A stretch of DNA of 64,000 bases from Bacteroidota bacterium. GTDB lineage: Bacteria; Bacteroidota; Bacteroidia; Chitinophagales; Saprospiraceae. The position numbers and the translations under genes are program-made. Of this stretch, positions 35,239 through 44,095 are shown one piece after another (position 1 is the stretch's first letter; every line of letters starts with the position of its first letter). Below the pieces are notes generated by a model that was not told the origin of the DNA, did not search any database, and saw only the letters and a program-made list of their open reading frames with translations. The stretch lies in assembly GCA_020160935.1 (NCBI GenBank), contig JAIUPL010000001.1, positions 186,001 through 250,000 on the forward strand, read 5' to 3'.

Positions 35239-36228
35239 ATGAAACCTGTCCGATTATTCAGCCTTCTGTTGCTTGCCTTGCCTTTTTATACATCTGCTCA
35301 AAAGGCAAAGCCTTGTATTCAATCCTCCGGCCCGTACGCACACATTGTACAAGCCGGAGAAACCCTGCAGAGCATTAGCAAAGCCTATTCCATTGACTCC
35401 CTGGATTTAATAGAATGGAACAGCCTGTCCTCGCCCGTTCGGCTGAAAAGATGTCAAAAAATTCTGCTGGTTCCACCCAAAACCTACAAGGAGCGGCTCA
35501 AAGCGGGCGACATTAAAAAACCTAGAGCGCCGGTTCTGTCCCTCGCGGCCTCCAATGCTTTTAAAAAGCAACTGGATTCGATGAATCAAGTGCTGGAAAT
35601 CAGTTTCCATGCCAATGCCTCCGGCGAATTGTATTACTACCTTTCAGATCCTCTTTATACCCGCAAAGCCTGGTTTTTTCCTGAAATCCATTTTAAAAAT
35701 ACACCGGCAGAACTCCAGTCATTTCTGGCGTTGATGCAGGATTTGGACCTGATTTTAAAGAAAAAAAGCCTTTCGTATCAGGACAAACAACAACTCCGCG
35801 CGGTTATCAAAAGCATGGAATCCAACAAACTGCAACCCGTTTATGCCAATGGGAGTAAATTGAAAGCCGGTCCCAAAGCCAGTCCGCTGCCAAGCTCCCC
35901 TACTGGCATTCTCCTGGAAGGATGGAAAATAGTGGATAAAAAGAACGATACAATCCCCAATACCACCGTTTATCTCATTCAGCCCCAGGCATTTTTGAAA
36001 TGCGCCTGCGAAGCCTGTTTTTCAGAACATATAGATGCTTGTGAAATACAGCAACTGGAAGGCTTTGTAGTAGAAAAACAAGAGGGGCATTATATTACAG
36101 CGCCAGGCCCCTATCACCTTTTTGTTACTCAAAGGGCAGGCGATATTGAAATGGTCATACACTACCAAAAATGGAAAGTGCGGCCCAACGATGGGGGAAA
36201 GGTTTTCAAACTGGTGGTGGATCAATAA
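35239..36228 (+). CDS. exported LysM-domain protein, 329 aa, paralogue of the preceding gene
   Basis: The signal peptide MKPVRLFSLLLLALPFYTSAQ precedes a LysM domain (about 35-80): YAHIVQAGETLQSISKAYSI, DLIEWNSLSSPVRLKRCQKI. The remainder follows the plan of the previous protein: a strand FHANASGELYYYLSDPLY against the FNVSGELEFYIEWRYED of its neighbour, a helical middle, and a C-terminal Cys-bearing segment (FLKCACEACFSEHIDACE) followed by YHLFVTQRAGDIEMVIHYQK against YHFLVTTQQSGLERIVLYER. The two therefore form a duplicated pair. No enzyme motif is visible. They may anchor or position the membrane STAND sensor at the wall; this is inference. Confidence 0.8.
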   Translation: MKPVRLFSLLLLALPFYTSAQKAKPCIQSSGPYAHIVQAGETLQSISKAYSIDSLDLIEWNSLSSPVRLKRCQKILLVPPKTYKERLKAGDIKKPRAPVLSLAASNAFKKQLDSMNQVLEISFHANASGELYYYLSDPLYTRKAWFFPEIHFKNTPAELQSFLALMQDLDLILKKKSLSYQDKQQLRAVIKSMESNKLQPVYANGSKLKAGPKASPLPSSPTGILLEGWKIVDKKNDTIPNTTVYLIQPQAFLKCACEACFSEHIDACEIQQLEGFVVEKQEGHYITAPGPYHLFVTQRAGDIEMVIHYQKWKVRPNDGGKVFKLVVDQ

Positions 36229-36386
36229 ACGGTTTCTTCACTTTCATGCTTGCCAATACCTTGCTATTCATTACCTGCTCGCTTTCCAGTTGTTGTAAAT
36301 TTTTAAAAACAAAATGTGTTTATTTTAGTAAAATATTAATTATTTAAAATAAATTTTGTTTTAATTCGCCGTTCAAACATCATACT

Positions 36387-36839
36387 ATGAGAACGGAGAA
36401 GGAAAACGATCCTTTGGCCGAACTACGGCTTTATGCCCTGCACCAAACCGGAAAAATTTATATAATCCTTGTGGACGGCACCGTTTGTGCCGGATTTCCA
36501 TCACCTGCCGACGATTATTTTCAAAGTCGTATCGACCTGAATGAGGAACTGATACGCAACCCGGACGCCACCTTTGGCATTTGGGTACAGGGCAATTCCA
36601 TGCAAGACGACGGCATCGAAAACGGCGATTTTTTGCTGGTAGACCGATCTGTTTTGCCATCAGATAATTCCCTGGCCATTTGTGTGCTGAACAACGAATT
36701 TACCATTAAACGCATTGAAAAGAAGGGCAACAGAATCCGCCTCTTGCCCGCCAATGCAGCGTTTCCGCCCATTGTGGTGCAGGAAGGCGACGAGTTGATC
36801 ATCTGGGGCATTGTCACGTACGTCATCAAAAAGCCCTGA
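36387..36839 (+). CDS. umuD: UmuD-like translesion-synthesis self-cleaving protein, 150 aa
   Basis: A LexA/UmuD-type S24 peptidase domain without a DNA-binding part. Visible features are the Ala-Gly cleavage site CAGFPSP at residues 34-40, the catalytic Ser71 in [10 protein letters not shown] and the catalytic Lys108 in [10 protein letters not shown]. UmuD is trimmed on the RecA filament and then joins UmuC in the mutagenic polymerase. The stop is two bases before umuC, so the two form one operon. The AT-rich leader contains TTATTTTA and TAAAATAA as inverted words, a possible operator, which I do not claim as a proven LexA box. Confidence 0.93.
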   Translation: MRTEKENDPLAELRLYALHQTGKIYIILVDGTVCAGFPSPADDYFQSRIDLNEELIRNPDATFGIWVQGNSMQDDGIENGDFLLVDRSVLPSDNSLAICVLNNEFTIKRIEKKGNRIRLLPANAAFPPIVVQEGDELIIWGIVTYVIKKP

Positions 36840-36841
36840 AG

Positions 36842-38110
36842 ATGGTAGCCCTGGTAGATGTCAACAATTTTTATGTGTCCTGTGAACGCGTATTCTGCCC
36901 GGCCCTGCACGGACAGCCCGTCATCGTGCTTTCCAACAACGACGGATGCGTAGTGTCGAGGTCGGATGAAGCCAAAGCCCTGCAAATCGGCATGGGGCAA
37001 CCGGTTTTTGAAATCCGGGAATTGATCCGAAAAAACCGGGTGCACGTTTTTTCCAGCAACTATGCGCTGTACGGCGACATGTCGGCCCGGGTGATGAATA
37101 CGCTGCGGCAGTTTGCCCCCTCGCTCGAAGTGTACAGTGTGGACGAATCCTTTCTGGATTTCAGCGGTATGCAGCGTTTCGACCTCGCCGCACACGCGCT
37201 CAATATCCGCAAAACGGTGTGGCGTTGGGTAGGCGTCCCGGTTTGTGTAGGCGTTGGCCCTACCAAGGTGCTGGCGAAAGTGGCCAACCACCTGGCCAAA
37301 AAAGACAAGGCTGGAAACGGCATTTGTTTGCTGGAAAACAACTGGGAAAATGCACTGAAAACACTGGACGTCAGCGACGTGTGGGGAATCGGCAGGCAAT
37401 ACACCCGGCTGCTGCATCAATACGGCATACGCACCGCTTACGACCTCACACAAGCCAACGACGCATGGGTGCGCAAGCACCTCTCCGTCGTCGGCTTGCG
37501 CATCAAAAAGGAACTGGAAGGCGAAGCCTGCATCCACCTGGAAACGGATGTGCCCAACAAAAAGAACGTGGGCACCACCCGCACATTCAGGCAACCGCTC
37601 AGCACCCAAAACGAACTGGGCGAAGCGCTGGCCGACTTCGCCGCCCGCTGCGGCGAAAAACTGCGCAAGCAACAAAGCAGCGCCACCATGTTCACAGCAT
37701 ACATCCAGACGAACCACCTGGCAGCAGGCGAACAGCAGTATTCCCGCTCTTTTACGCTCACTTTCCACACACCTACCAACAGTACCCTGCAACTGGTGAA
37801 CGCCGCCAAATTTGCCCTCCAGAAAATCTTTCGCTCCGGATACCGATACAAACGCGCCGGAGTATTGCTGGGCGAACTGGTGCATCCTTGCGCCGGAGGA
37901 CAAATGTCGCTGTTTGACAACCTCGATCATGCCAAACACACACGGCTTATGGCCGCCCTGGACAGCGTGAATGCGCGCTTCGGCCGGAATACTGTGCGGA
38001 CGGCCGCACAAAGCCTGGGCGGCAGCGCCCGGCTGACGCAGCAGAACCGGCTGTCGCCAGGGTACACGACGAAGTGGAAGGAGGCGTTGAGGGTGGGGGG
38101 AAGTGCTTGA
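36842..38110 (+). CDS. umuC: Y-family DNA polymerase UmuC, 422 aa
   Basis: Y-family polymerase features are clear: [18 protein letters not shown] with catalytic Asp6, [11 protein letters not shown] with the D101-E102 pair, a palm and thumb with [20 protein letters not shown] and the helix-hairpin [17 protein letters not shown]. The C-terminus carries the little-finger domain and the conserved PGYTTKW-type ending. It performs error-prone bypass of lesions with UmuD'. Length is normal. Co-transcribed with umuD. Confidence 0.95.
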   Translation: MVALVDVNNFYVSCERVFCPALHGQPVIVLSNNDGCVVSRSDEAKALQIGMGQPVFEIRELIRKNRVHVFSSNYALYGDMSARVMNTLRQFAPSLEVYSVDESFLDFSGMQRFDLAAHALNIRKTVWRWVGVPVCVGVGPTKVLAKVANHLAKKDKAGNGICLLENNWENALKTLDVSDVWGIGRQYTRLLHQYGIRTAYDLTQANDAWVRKHLSVVGLRIKKELEGEACIHLETDVPNKKNVGTTRTFRQPLSTQNELGEALADFAARCGEKLRKQQSSATMFTAYIQTNHLAAGEQQYSRSFTLTFHTPTNSTLQLVNAAKFALQKIFRSGYRYKRAGVLLGELVHPCAGGQMSLFDNLDHAKHTRLMAALDSVNARFGRNTVRTAAQSLGGSARLTQQNRLSPGYTTKWKEALRVGGSA

Positions 38111-38155
38111 TGATAGAGCATATGTGCTTGATAACCGCATCCCGACTACTTCTTG

Positions 38156-38415
38156 CCTCGCCAAGTGTTCCCATTCTCACCTTACGTAACTGTCCGGCGC
38201 CGCGCGTGGTGTTTTTTTCAACACCACGCGCAAGAGTAACGCACTGTTTCTCTGCAAAATTGCCAAAAATTTGTTCCTAAGAGCATCTGATCACTTGAGC
38301 CTGACTAAGGCTTGTGATAAATTGTTATCATTCTGCTGTACACATGTTCTTGGTGTGTTGAAAAAAACACCAAGAACGGCGCGGGAGATCGTGTAAAAGG
38401 AAACACTTGGCGAGG
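38156..38415. repeat. 260-bp palindromic element with terminal inverted repeats and two internal hairpins
   Basis: The ends CCTCGCCAAGTGTTCC (38156-38171) and GGAAACACTTGGCGAGG (38399-38415) are inverted repeats with one inserted base. Just inside, two hairpins face each other: GCGCGTGGTGTT/AACACCACGCGC (38202-38231) and GTTCTTGGTGT/ACACCAAGAAC (38346-38377). Their loops are related in inverted form (TTTTTC and GTTGAAAAAA). The outer parts of the two stems differ in sequence but each still pairs, which points to selection for structure. No reading frame lies inside and I see no target duplication. It resembles a non-autonomous mobile element. The rest of the 38111-38614 spacer shows nothing else. 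Confidence 0.7.
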
Positions 38416-38614
38416 TGGAAAACTTTGGATAGGCAGGAGGGCAGATCAATCTCTAAAGTGTTTTGAAGCAACACCGTTGCCACCCTAATACACACACTGT
38501 CAGCGAAAAAACTTTTTTTAAACAACCAAAATAACTTGTAGACCAATAACAAATCTCTCTAACCTCGTCCACTTTTGGCTAGATGCATTAATGATATCCA
38601 AAACCATATTTACG

Positions 38615-39235
38615 CTAATTAAATAAAGCTCCTGTACGTAAAAGTTTTGGATGTGAAGTAATTATAGTTATATCGGGAAACATAGCGTAATCAGTATCAT
38701 TTGTAACAATAGGAATTTGTGTATTCCTAAATAGTAGGGAATAGAAGTAATCATTAAAATCAAAATCTGGGTTAGAACTAAATGTATCTAATATAGGAAT
38801 TTTGGTCAAATGATCTTCCCACAGTTCTATATAATCACGAACAGCTTGTATATCGCTAACAATTTTACGGAGTTTTTTTCTATAATCTTCAGTGTTACGA
38901 TAATCTCTCTTAAAACTCACCTTCCCACTATTGGGTAGTAATGAATTCGCTGTGTAGAATTGGTCACATTCATGCCTAATTAAAGCATTGATGGTTTCTG
39001 TCATGACCAAAGCAGGCATTACGATTTTAGGTAAATAGCGAGGGGGCTTTTTTGTATTACCAGCATGAAGTGCAATCACATCTTCAAAAAAATTCACATA
39101 TTGTGTTTCATAACGTTCAACACTATAGCCGCCGTGCTGCTTTAAATAGGCAATCCAAATATTGGAATCGAAAAAATAAAATGGATAATCATCCACTTGA
39201 ACACTGGATAGAGAAAGAATTTTTGGAGCACCCAT
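38615..39235 (-). CDS. PIN-domain protein (putative ribonuclease), 206 aa
   Basis: The acidic residues expected for a PIN nuclease appear in order: FFDSNIWIAYLK near the N-terminus, MPALVMTETINALIRHE in the middle, DFDFNDYFYSLLFRN, and IVTNDTDYAMFPD near the C-terminus. PIN enzymes cut single-stranded RNA with divalent metal. Many are toxins, but this one is longer than a VapC (about 130 residues) and has no adjacent VapB-type antitoxin. Its start overlaps the stop of the STAS-like gene (TAATG), so the two are translationally coupled. Base composition is clearly AT-richer than that of flanking umuC and rbfA. Confidence 0.75.
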   Translation of the reverse strand: MGAPKILSLSSVQVDDYPFYFFDSNIWIAYLKQHGGYSVERYETQYVNFFEDVIALHAGNTKKPPRYLPKIVMPALVMTETINALIRHECDQFYTANSLLPNSGKVSFKRDYRNTEDYRKKLRKIVSDIQAVRDYIELWEDHLTKIPILDTFSSNPDFDFNDYFYSLLFRNTQIPIVTNDTDYAMFPDITIITSHPKLLRTGALFN

Positions 39236-39576
39236 TACATTGAAAATAATGATGTCAAAAACTCTTCATCCTCTTGGGCCCTCTCCGGCGATTTCACCAA
39301 ATCAATGGAATCTTGGATTTTTTCTTGCCAATCAAGGTTCCCATCTATACCCCTCAAAATAACACGTTCATAAAATGTTTCTCCCAGATCGCGATATAGG
39401 TTGCCTATTGAAGCGTGAAAAAAACTAGATGTAATATTTCTAATACCATTGAAATCTATAATAATGTTTGAACTCTCTTGCAAGTACTCCGAGGCTTTGT
39501 AATAGGTCTCCATGCCAAATTGATGCAAAATAGCATTGGGCGTACCAATCAATTCTATTACCGATAAGGTTGTCAT
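39235..39576 (-). CDS. STAS-like (DUF4325-type) protein, 113 aa
   Basis: The protein shows the STAS-like pattern of an N-terminal VIELIGTPNAILHQFGMETY, a central strand and loop IIIDFNGIRNITSSFFHASI and a helix GNLYRDLGETFYERVIL. STAS-like domains of this type often sit beside GHKL ATPases, as SpoIIAA sits beside SpoIIAB in partner switching. Here the ATPase gene lies immediately upstream and the PIN gene immediately downstream. No signal peptide or membrane segment. Confidence 0.75.
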   Translation of the reverse strand: MTTLSVIELIGTPNAILHQFGMETYYKASEYLQESSNIIIDFNGIRNITSSFFHASIGNLYRDLGETFYERVILRGIDGNLDWQEKIQDSIDLVKSPERAQEDEEFLTSLFSM

Positions 39577-39643
39577 ACGGAAGTCAATTCTATTGTGAGA
39601 TTGCAGGAAGGATTAAACGAAGATTAAGCCGGAATAGTGTGCT

Positions 39644-40489
39644 TTACGTTCCACGAAAGATAAGATGAATTATTGTGCCAGCAAAATTATTTTTCAAATT
39701 ATTGGTTTCAATTTTACCATGATCGTAGGCCCAATAGCATCCATCAGATATGATATGTAAGGCGCTGTTACTCTTATGGCAGTACATCATGATTTTTTTT
39801 AACCCTGTACCGCCTGCTGCGTCTTTTTTCGTCGAGTTACCATTAACAGCCCATCTAATTGCGTCAGCACCATTTGTAATTGGATTTGGTAAATCTTTCG
39901 TGAAGCCAGCAATACCTTTCAAAAAACCATCTCCTAAATCTATCATTGAAAACTTCAACTCCTTTTGCTGTGGAAAAAATTGCCCACACGATAAGACTGG
40001 ATAAGATGTATTTGCATGTAAATCAACATTGCTAAAAATTTCAAAATAGCTGTTCTTTACTTTTTCCTTATCATGGAAGCGAACCGATTCTACCCCTCTA
40101 TGCCTTAACAGATCCCTTTCAATATAACTCGAAAAACTATCAACATCTTTAATATTAAAGGCTCTGACGGGGATAGTGCTTTCACGCTGATCAGTAGGTT
40201 TTTCAACCTTATTACATATATAATGGCCTAGACCATTGCGCCAAAAAACATTTTTACCTCCCTGCAAATGACTGAAATCCAGGTAGAATTTCAAATTGTT
40301 CTCCTGTTTTAGACGATGGACTAATGCTAGGAGCACAGCAGATAAGTTTGCTTCCATATACTCCAGTATCTCCCAATCAATTTTAAACCAACAGTCATGA
40401 TACTGCTTAGCGGAGTGGTAAAAATCACATAAAACTTGCTGTCCAGCACAATCTGTAAGAACACGTTTAGGAAAGGTAAAGGTTTGCAT
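39644..40489 (-). CDS. GHKL (HATPase) family protein, 281 aa
   Basis: The C-terminal half has Bergerat-fold motifs in order: the N-box YFEIFSNVDLHANT, the G1 box MIDLGDGFLKGI and the G2 box GGTGLKKI. The N-terminal half (about 1-130) has no named domain (ILEYMEANLSAVLLALVHRL, LKFYLDFSHLQGGKNVFW). There is no kinase phospho-acceptor His, so it is more like an anti-sigma-type ATPase/kinase or a stand-alone GHKL ATPase than a histidine kinase. It is the first gene of the three-gene AT-rich cassette. Confidence 0.75.
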   Translation of the reverse strand: MQTFTFPKRVLTDCAGQQVLCDFYHSAKQYHDCWFKIDWEILEYMEANLSAVLLALVHRLKQENNLKFYLDFSHLQGGKNVFWRNGLGHYICNKVEKPTDQRESTIPVRAFNIKDVDSFSSYIERDLLRHRGVESVRFHDKEKVKNSYFEIFSNVDLHANTSYPVLSCGQFFPQQKELKFSMIDLGDGFLKGIAGFTKDLPNPITNGADAIRWAVNGNSTKKDAAGGTGLKKIMMYCHKSNSALHIISDGCYWAYDHGKIETNNLKNNFAGTIIHLIFRGT

Positions 40490-40674
40490 ATAGGTAATAT
40501 TTATACTTCAATAGCCCCAACGCAAACACTTGCCAAGACCTGAAATCTAAATTGAACCTTGACTTACACTCATTTCAGATTCGTGGACAATTTGCGCCAA
40601 AACCCATAGGTCATTTTTAAATGTGGAAAAAATTTTCTAAATACTTAGAAACATACCCAATTCTGTACCCAATC

Positions 40675-40719
40675 TAAAAAGAGAAAGGTTAACTATCTGA
40701 AAACCAGAAAGTTAACCTT
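40675..40719 (-). terminator. intrinsic terminator of the tRNA-Lys transcript
   Basis: On the minus strand the stem AAGGTTAACT pairs with AGTTAACCTT over a 15-base loop, followed by TCTCTTTTT. It begins nine bases past the tRNA 3' end, the right place for tRNA termination. The 40490-40675 spacer beyond it is AT-rich; it contains ATTGGGTA twice (about 40655-40675), otherwise nothing recognised. Confidence 0.85.
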
Positions 40720-40727
40720 CATTATTG

Positions 40728-40800
40728 TGATCTCGATGGGACTCGAACCCATGACTCCTTGATTAAAAGTCAAGTGCTCTACCGACTGAGCTACGAGATC
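40728..40800 (-). tRNA. tRNA-Lys (anticodon TTT)
   Basis: The minus strand folds as a 73-base cloverleaf: acceptor GATCTCG pairs with CGAGATC followed by discriminator A, the D-arm has AGCTCAGTCGGTAGAGC, the anticodon loop is CTTTTAA with anticodon TTT, and the T-arm carries GGTTCGAGTCC. CCA is not encoded. The gene marks the right border of the AT-rich cassette at 38.6-40.5 kb. Confidence 0.96.
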
Positions 40801-40950
40801 AACGCGATCCTGACAATGCTTGTCAGAAAAGCGGGGCAAAGATAAGTCCGTGTCAACCGAAAATCCAAACCCTGCTGAAAATTTTTCCAATTTTTATTTG
40901 GAAAAGCATCCTATGAACAAGTGTCGGGAAAAAATAGTTCTGATTACCCA

Positions 40951-40958
40951 TACATTTG
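40951..40958 (+). promoter_or_regulatory. -7 promoter box TACATTTG before rbfA
   Basis: TACATTTG fits the Bacteroidota TAnnTTTG consensus exactly and lies 57 bases upstream of the rbfA start, between the divergent tRNA and rbfA. A -33 TTTG is not clear. Confidence 0.55.
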
Positions 40959-41014
40959 TGGCACTTTTCTCGCCATGAAAGCGTTTGCCCCAAAGTTTTA
41001 ACTAGACAACAGAT

Positions 41015-41386
41015 ATGGAATCGATACGACAGAAGCAGGTCGGAGAACTCATCCGCCGCTATTTCAGCATGATTCTTTCGGAAGAAGGCGTCAATATTTA
41101 TGGTCGCGACAAATTGGTGACGCTGACCACCGTGAAAATGACACCTGATTTGTTGCTCGCCAAACTATACATCAGCGTGTACGGCACTGAGCACAAACAG
41201 GAAGTCATTCTCGAACTGGAAGACAACTACCCGCACCTGCGCCAGGCCCTGGCCTCCAAAATCGGCAAACAAATGCGTCGCATGCCCGAACTCGAGTTTT
41301 TCCTCGACGACACCGTCGACGAAATGTACCGCGTGGAAAACCTGCTCAACCGCGTCAGCGACGAGGATAAAAACCTGGGCAAATGA
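41015..41386 (+). CDS. rbfA: ribosome-binding factor A, 123 aa
   Basis: RbfA binds the 30S subunit and helps 16S rRNA maturation. The sequence has its standard layout: RQKQVGELIRRYFSMILSEE, VTLTTVKMTPDLLLAKLYIS and the KH-fold end LRQALASKIGKQMRRMPELE with FFLDDTVDEMYRVENLL. Length is typical. The stop overlaps the nadD start by four bases (ATGA), so the two are one operon. Confidence 0.96.
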   Translation: MESIRQKQVGELIRRYFSMILSEEGVNIYGRDKLVTLTTVKMTPDLLLAKLYISVYGTEHKQEVILELEDNYPHLRQALASKIGKQMRRMPELEFFLDDTVDEMYRVENLLNRVSDEDKNLGK

Positions 41387-41955
41387 AAATCGGCCTGTTC
41401 TTCGGGTCGTTCAATCCCGTGCATGTCGGTCACCTGATCATTGCCAACCACATGGCCACCCAAACCGACCTGCAAAAGGTATGGCTCGTGGTAAGCCCGC
41501 AAAATCCGCTGAAACCCAAAAAAACGCTGGCCCGCGACTACGATCGCCTGCACCTGGCCCGGCTCGGCATTGGCGACAACCCGCTGGTGGAGGCTTCCAA
41601 CGTGGAGTTCACGCTGCCCAAACCCTCCTACACCATCGATACGCTGGCGGTATTGAAGGAAAAATACCCGCAGCATGAGTTTGCACTCATCATGGGCGGC
41701 GACAACATTGCCTCGCTGCACCTGTGGAAGAACTACGAGCAGATTCTGGCGGGATACGATATATACGTGTACAAACGCCCCGACTATGAACTGGGCGCGC
41801 TAGCCGATCATCCGCGCGTGAAAATCTGCGAAGCGCCGCTGCTCGACATTTCAGCCACCTACATCCGCCAATGCATCAAGGAGGGCAAATCGGTGCGTTA
41901 TCTGGTGCCCGATGCCGTACTGGAATATCTGGAAAGCGGAAAACTGTACAAATAG
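41383..41955 (+). CDS. nadD: nicotinate-nucleotide adenylyltransferase, 190 aa
   Basis: NadD joins nicotinate mononucleotide and ATP to form deamido-NAD in NAD synthesis. The nucleotidyltransferase signature GSFNPVHVGHL at residues 8-18 (HxGH loop), the segment FALIMGGDNIASLHLW, and the C-terminal ISATYIRQCIKEGKSVRYLV are present. Length is typical. Translationally coupled to rbfA. Confidence 0.95.
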   Translation: MKIGLFFGSFNPVHVGHLIIANHMATQTDLQKVWLVVSPQNPLKPKKTLARDYDRLHLARLGIGDNPLVEASNVEFTLPKPSYTIDTLAVLKEKYPQHEFALIMGGDNIASLHLWKNYEQILAGYDIYVYKRPDYELGALADHPRVKICEAPLLDISATYIRQCIKEGKSVRYLVPDAVLEYLESGKLYK

Positions 41956-41991
41956 GTAGAAACTGTTTTCAGACTGTTCCCCACAGTCATC

Positions 41992-42441
41992 CTATCGCAG
42001 CCGATCCATCGAGCGCACCAGCCGTTCATCTTTTTTGATGGAACGACCGGCCAGCCATTGCAGCACCAGGGCCACAGCCGGCAAGGCCAGTCCGGCCTGG
42101 TAATGCACCGAGCCTCCTGCAGGTACACTTTTTAAAATCTGAAAAGTGCTGATGCCTACCAGGATTGCCAGCAGCGCAGAACACAACAAGGCCCCCCCGG
42201 TAATGCGGCCCTGCAAGCCCCTGTTTTTAAAAAGAAAAATGGCAACAAACGAAATCAGTCCGCCGAGCACACTCAGTCCGAGCAGTCCAAAATTGTCGAA
42301 CGGATTGAACACCTGGTCGGTCAGCGCTGGCATAACGGTGGCCGGGTCACCCGAAGGTGTACTGAGGTAGGGTACTGCAAACTGGCCAAAACCAGCCAAA
42401 GAAGCGAGTAACAGGTATATAGATTGAATGCGCTGAATCAT
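41992..42441 (-). CDS. DUF4293 family membrane protein, 149 aa
   Basis: The sequence starts MIQRIQSIYLLLASLAGFGQ, the usual opening of the Bacteroidota-specific DUF4293 family. Four hydrophobic segments are visible (about 7-25, 52-72, 82-98 and 116-133), so it is an inner-membrane protein. Function is unknown. It lies between convergent nadD and divergent ahcY. Confidence 0.85.
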   Translation of the reverse strand: MIQRIQSIYLLLASLAGFGQFAVPYLSTPSGDPATVMPALTDQVFNPFDNFGLLGLSVLGGLISFVAIFLFKNRGLQGRITGGALLCSALLAILVGISTFQILKSVPAGGSVHYQAGLALPAVALVLQWLAGRSIKKDERLVRSMDRLR

Positions 42442-42565
42442 GGCGATTTGAATTTAGAGACAAAGGTAGAAAAAGGTTGGGGAGTGTTGATAGCGTTCAT
42501 CACCGCATCACTCCTATCAACCCTTCCCATCCAAAAAATCCCTCCCAACTACGCACAATTTTCTA

Positions 42566-42573
42566 TATCTTTG
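42566..42573 (+). promoter_or_regulatory. -7 promoter box TATCTTTG before ahcY
   Basis: TATCTTTG fits TAnnTTTG and lies about 110 bases before the ahcY start, in the divergent spacer with the DUF4293 gene. The leader contains TTTTGACA and a partly complementary TTTTGTCAAA about 20 bases apart. I see no recognised SAH or SAM riboswitch. Confidence 0.5.
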
Positions 42574-42683
42574 CGCCGCATTTTGACACAACAAACCGAA
42601 CGATATTCTGTTTCAGTGTTTTGTCAAACAGATTTCCCAAATAAAACCGCTCTTTTTTTTTACCGCATACTCACTTTTCGACA

Positions 42684-44000
42684 ATGTCCGCAGCAACAGA
42701 AACTCGCCCCGCTTACAAAGTTAAAGACATAGCCCTCGCCGAATGGGGCCGCAAGGAAATACAACTCGCCGAAGCAGAAATGCCGGGCTTGATGGCGCTT
42801 CGTGAAGAATTTGGCGCTTCCAAACCACTCAAAGGCGCCCGCATTGCAGGATGCCTGCACATGACCATCCAGACCGCCGTGCTGATCGAAACACTGGTAG
42901 AACTCGGTGCGGAAGTGAGCTGGTCTTCCTGTAATATCTTCTCTACGCAAGACCACGCTGCTGCTGCTATCGCTGCTGCTGGCATCCCCGTTTTTGCCTG
43001 GAAAGGCATGAATGCAGAAGAATTTGACTGGTGCATCGAACAAACCCTGTTTGCTTTCAGCGATGGCCAGCCCTTGAATATGATTCTGGACGACGGAGGC
43101 GACCTCACCAATATGGTGCTGGATCAATACCCCGAACTTGCTGCCGGCATTCGCGGTATTTCGGAAGAAACGACTACCGGCGTTCACCGCCTGTACGAGC
43201 GCGTGGCAAAAGGCACCTTGCCGCTACCCGCCATCAACATCAACGACTCCGTTACCAAATCCAAGTTCGACAACAAATACGGTTGCAAGGAAAGCCTGGT
43301 CGACGCCATCCGCCGCGCTACCGACATTATGATGGCCGGTAAAGTGGCCGTTGTGGCCGGTTATGGCGACGTAGGTAAGGGTTCGGCTGCATCTCTGCGT
43401 GGCGCCGGCGCCCGTGTGATCGTTACCGAAATCGACCCTATCTGTGCCCTGCAGGCTGCTATGGACGGATTTGAAGTGAAAAAGATGGAAAATGCCATCC
43501 CGCGCGCCAATATCATCGTAACTGCTACCGGCAACTGCGATATCGTGACGGCCAAGCACTTCAAAATGATGAATGACAAAACCATTGTTTGCAACATCGG
43601 CCACTTTGACAACGAAATCGACATGGCATGGCTCAATGAAAATTACGGCCATACCAAAATGACCGTAAAACCGCAGGTTGACCTCTACAATGTAGATGGA
43701 AAAGACCTCATCGTACTGGCAGAAGGCCGCCTGGTGAACCTCGGTTGCGCTACAGGTCACCCTTCATTCGTAATGTCAAACTCCTTCACCAACCAGGTAC
43801 TGGCCCAACTCGAACTCTGGGAAAAAGCCGGACAATACGAAAACAAGGTGTACATGCTGCCCAAACACCTCGATGAAAAAGTAGCGCGCCTGCACCTGGC
43901 CAAAATCGGTGTCGAACTGGAAGAACTCCAGCAGCACCAGGCCGAATATATCGGCGTTACGCCTTCCGGTCCGTTCAAACCGGAATACTATCGCTATTAA
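42684..44000 (+). CDS. ahcY: adenosylhomocysteinase, 438 aa
   Basis: AhcY reversibly splits S-adenosylhomocysteine into adenosine and homocysteine using bound NAD. The sequence has the family start ([20 protein letters not shown]), the substrate-domain segments [15 protein letters not shown] and [17 protein letters not shown], the NAD-binding [13 protein letters not shown] at about 225 and the C-terminal [12 protein letters not shown]. Length is normal. It stands in its own unit, with a -7 box upstream and a terminator downstream. Confidence 0.97.
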   Translation: MSAATETRPAYKVKDIALAEWGRKEIQLAEAEMPGLMALREEFGASKPLKGARIAGCLHMTIQTAVLIETLVELGAEVSWSSCNIFSTQDHAAAAIAAAGIPVFAWKGMNAEEFDWCIEQTLFAFSDGQPLNMILDDGGDLTNMVLDQYPELAAGIRGISEETTTGVHRLYERVAKGTLPLPAININDSVTKSKFDNKYGCKESLVDAIRRATDIMMAGKVAVVAGYGDVGKGSAASLRGAGARVIVTEIDPICALQAAMDGFEVKKMENAIPRANIIVTATGNCDIVTAKHFKMMNDKTIVCNIGHFDNEIDMAWLNENYGHTKMTVKPQVDLYNVDGKDLIVLAEGRLVNLGCATGHPSFVMSNSFTNQVLAQLELWEKAGQYENKVYMLPKHLDEKVARLHLAKIGVELEELQQHQAEYIGVTPSGPFKPEYYRY

Positions 44001-44034
44001 TACGGGAAGCCACTTTTTTGACCTTTCCTTACAC

Positions 44035-44075
44035 AACGGCGCTGCGGGACCTTCTACCCCTCAGCGCCGTTTTTT
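44035..44075 (+). terminator. intrinsic terminator after ahcY
   Basis: AACGGCGCTG pairs with CAGCGCCGTT over a 17-base loop, followed by TTTTT. It lies about 35 bases beyond the ahcY stop. Confidence 0.88.
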
Positions 44076-44095
44076 AATCACACCTACGTTTAAGC

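Noticed and set aside
36521-38164. A 547-residue minus-strand frame over umuDC
   Set aside because: It is antisense to two clearly conserved genes and shows no recognisable domain.
38156-38415. Integron attC site
   Set aside because: The hairpins lack paired GTTRRRY/RYYYAAC core sites and there is no integron integrase.
40693-40890. A 65-residue minus-strand frame (QSVEHLTFNQGVMGSSPIEI)
   Set aside because: It is a translation across the tRNA-Lys gene and its terminator, a well-known false protein type.
42442-42683. SAH or SAM riboswitch before ahcY
   Set aside because: The spacer has a -7 box and a weak TTTTGACA/TTTTGTCAAA pairing but none of the conserved core of known SAH or SAM riboswitches that I can recognise.
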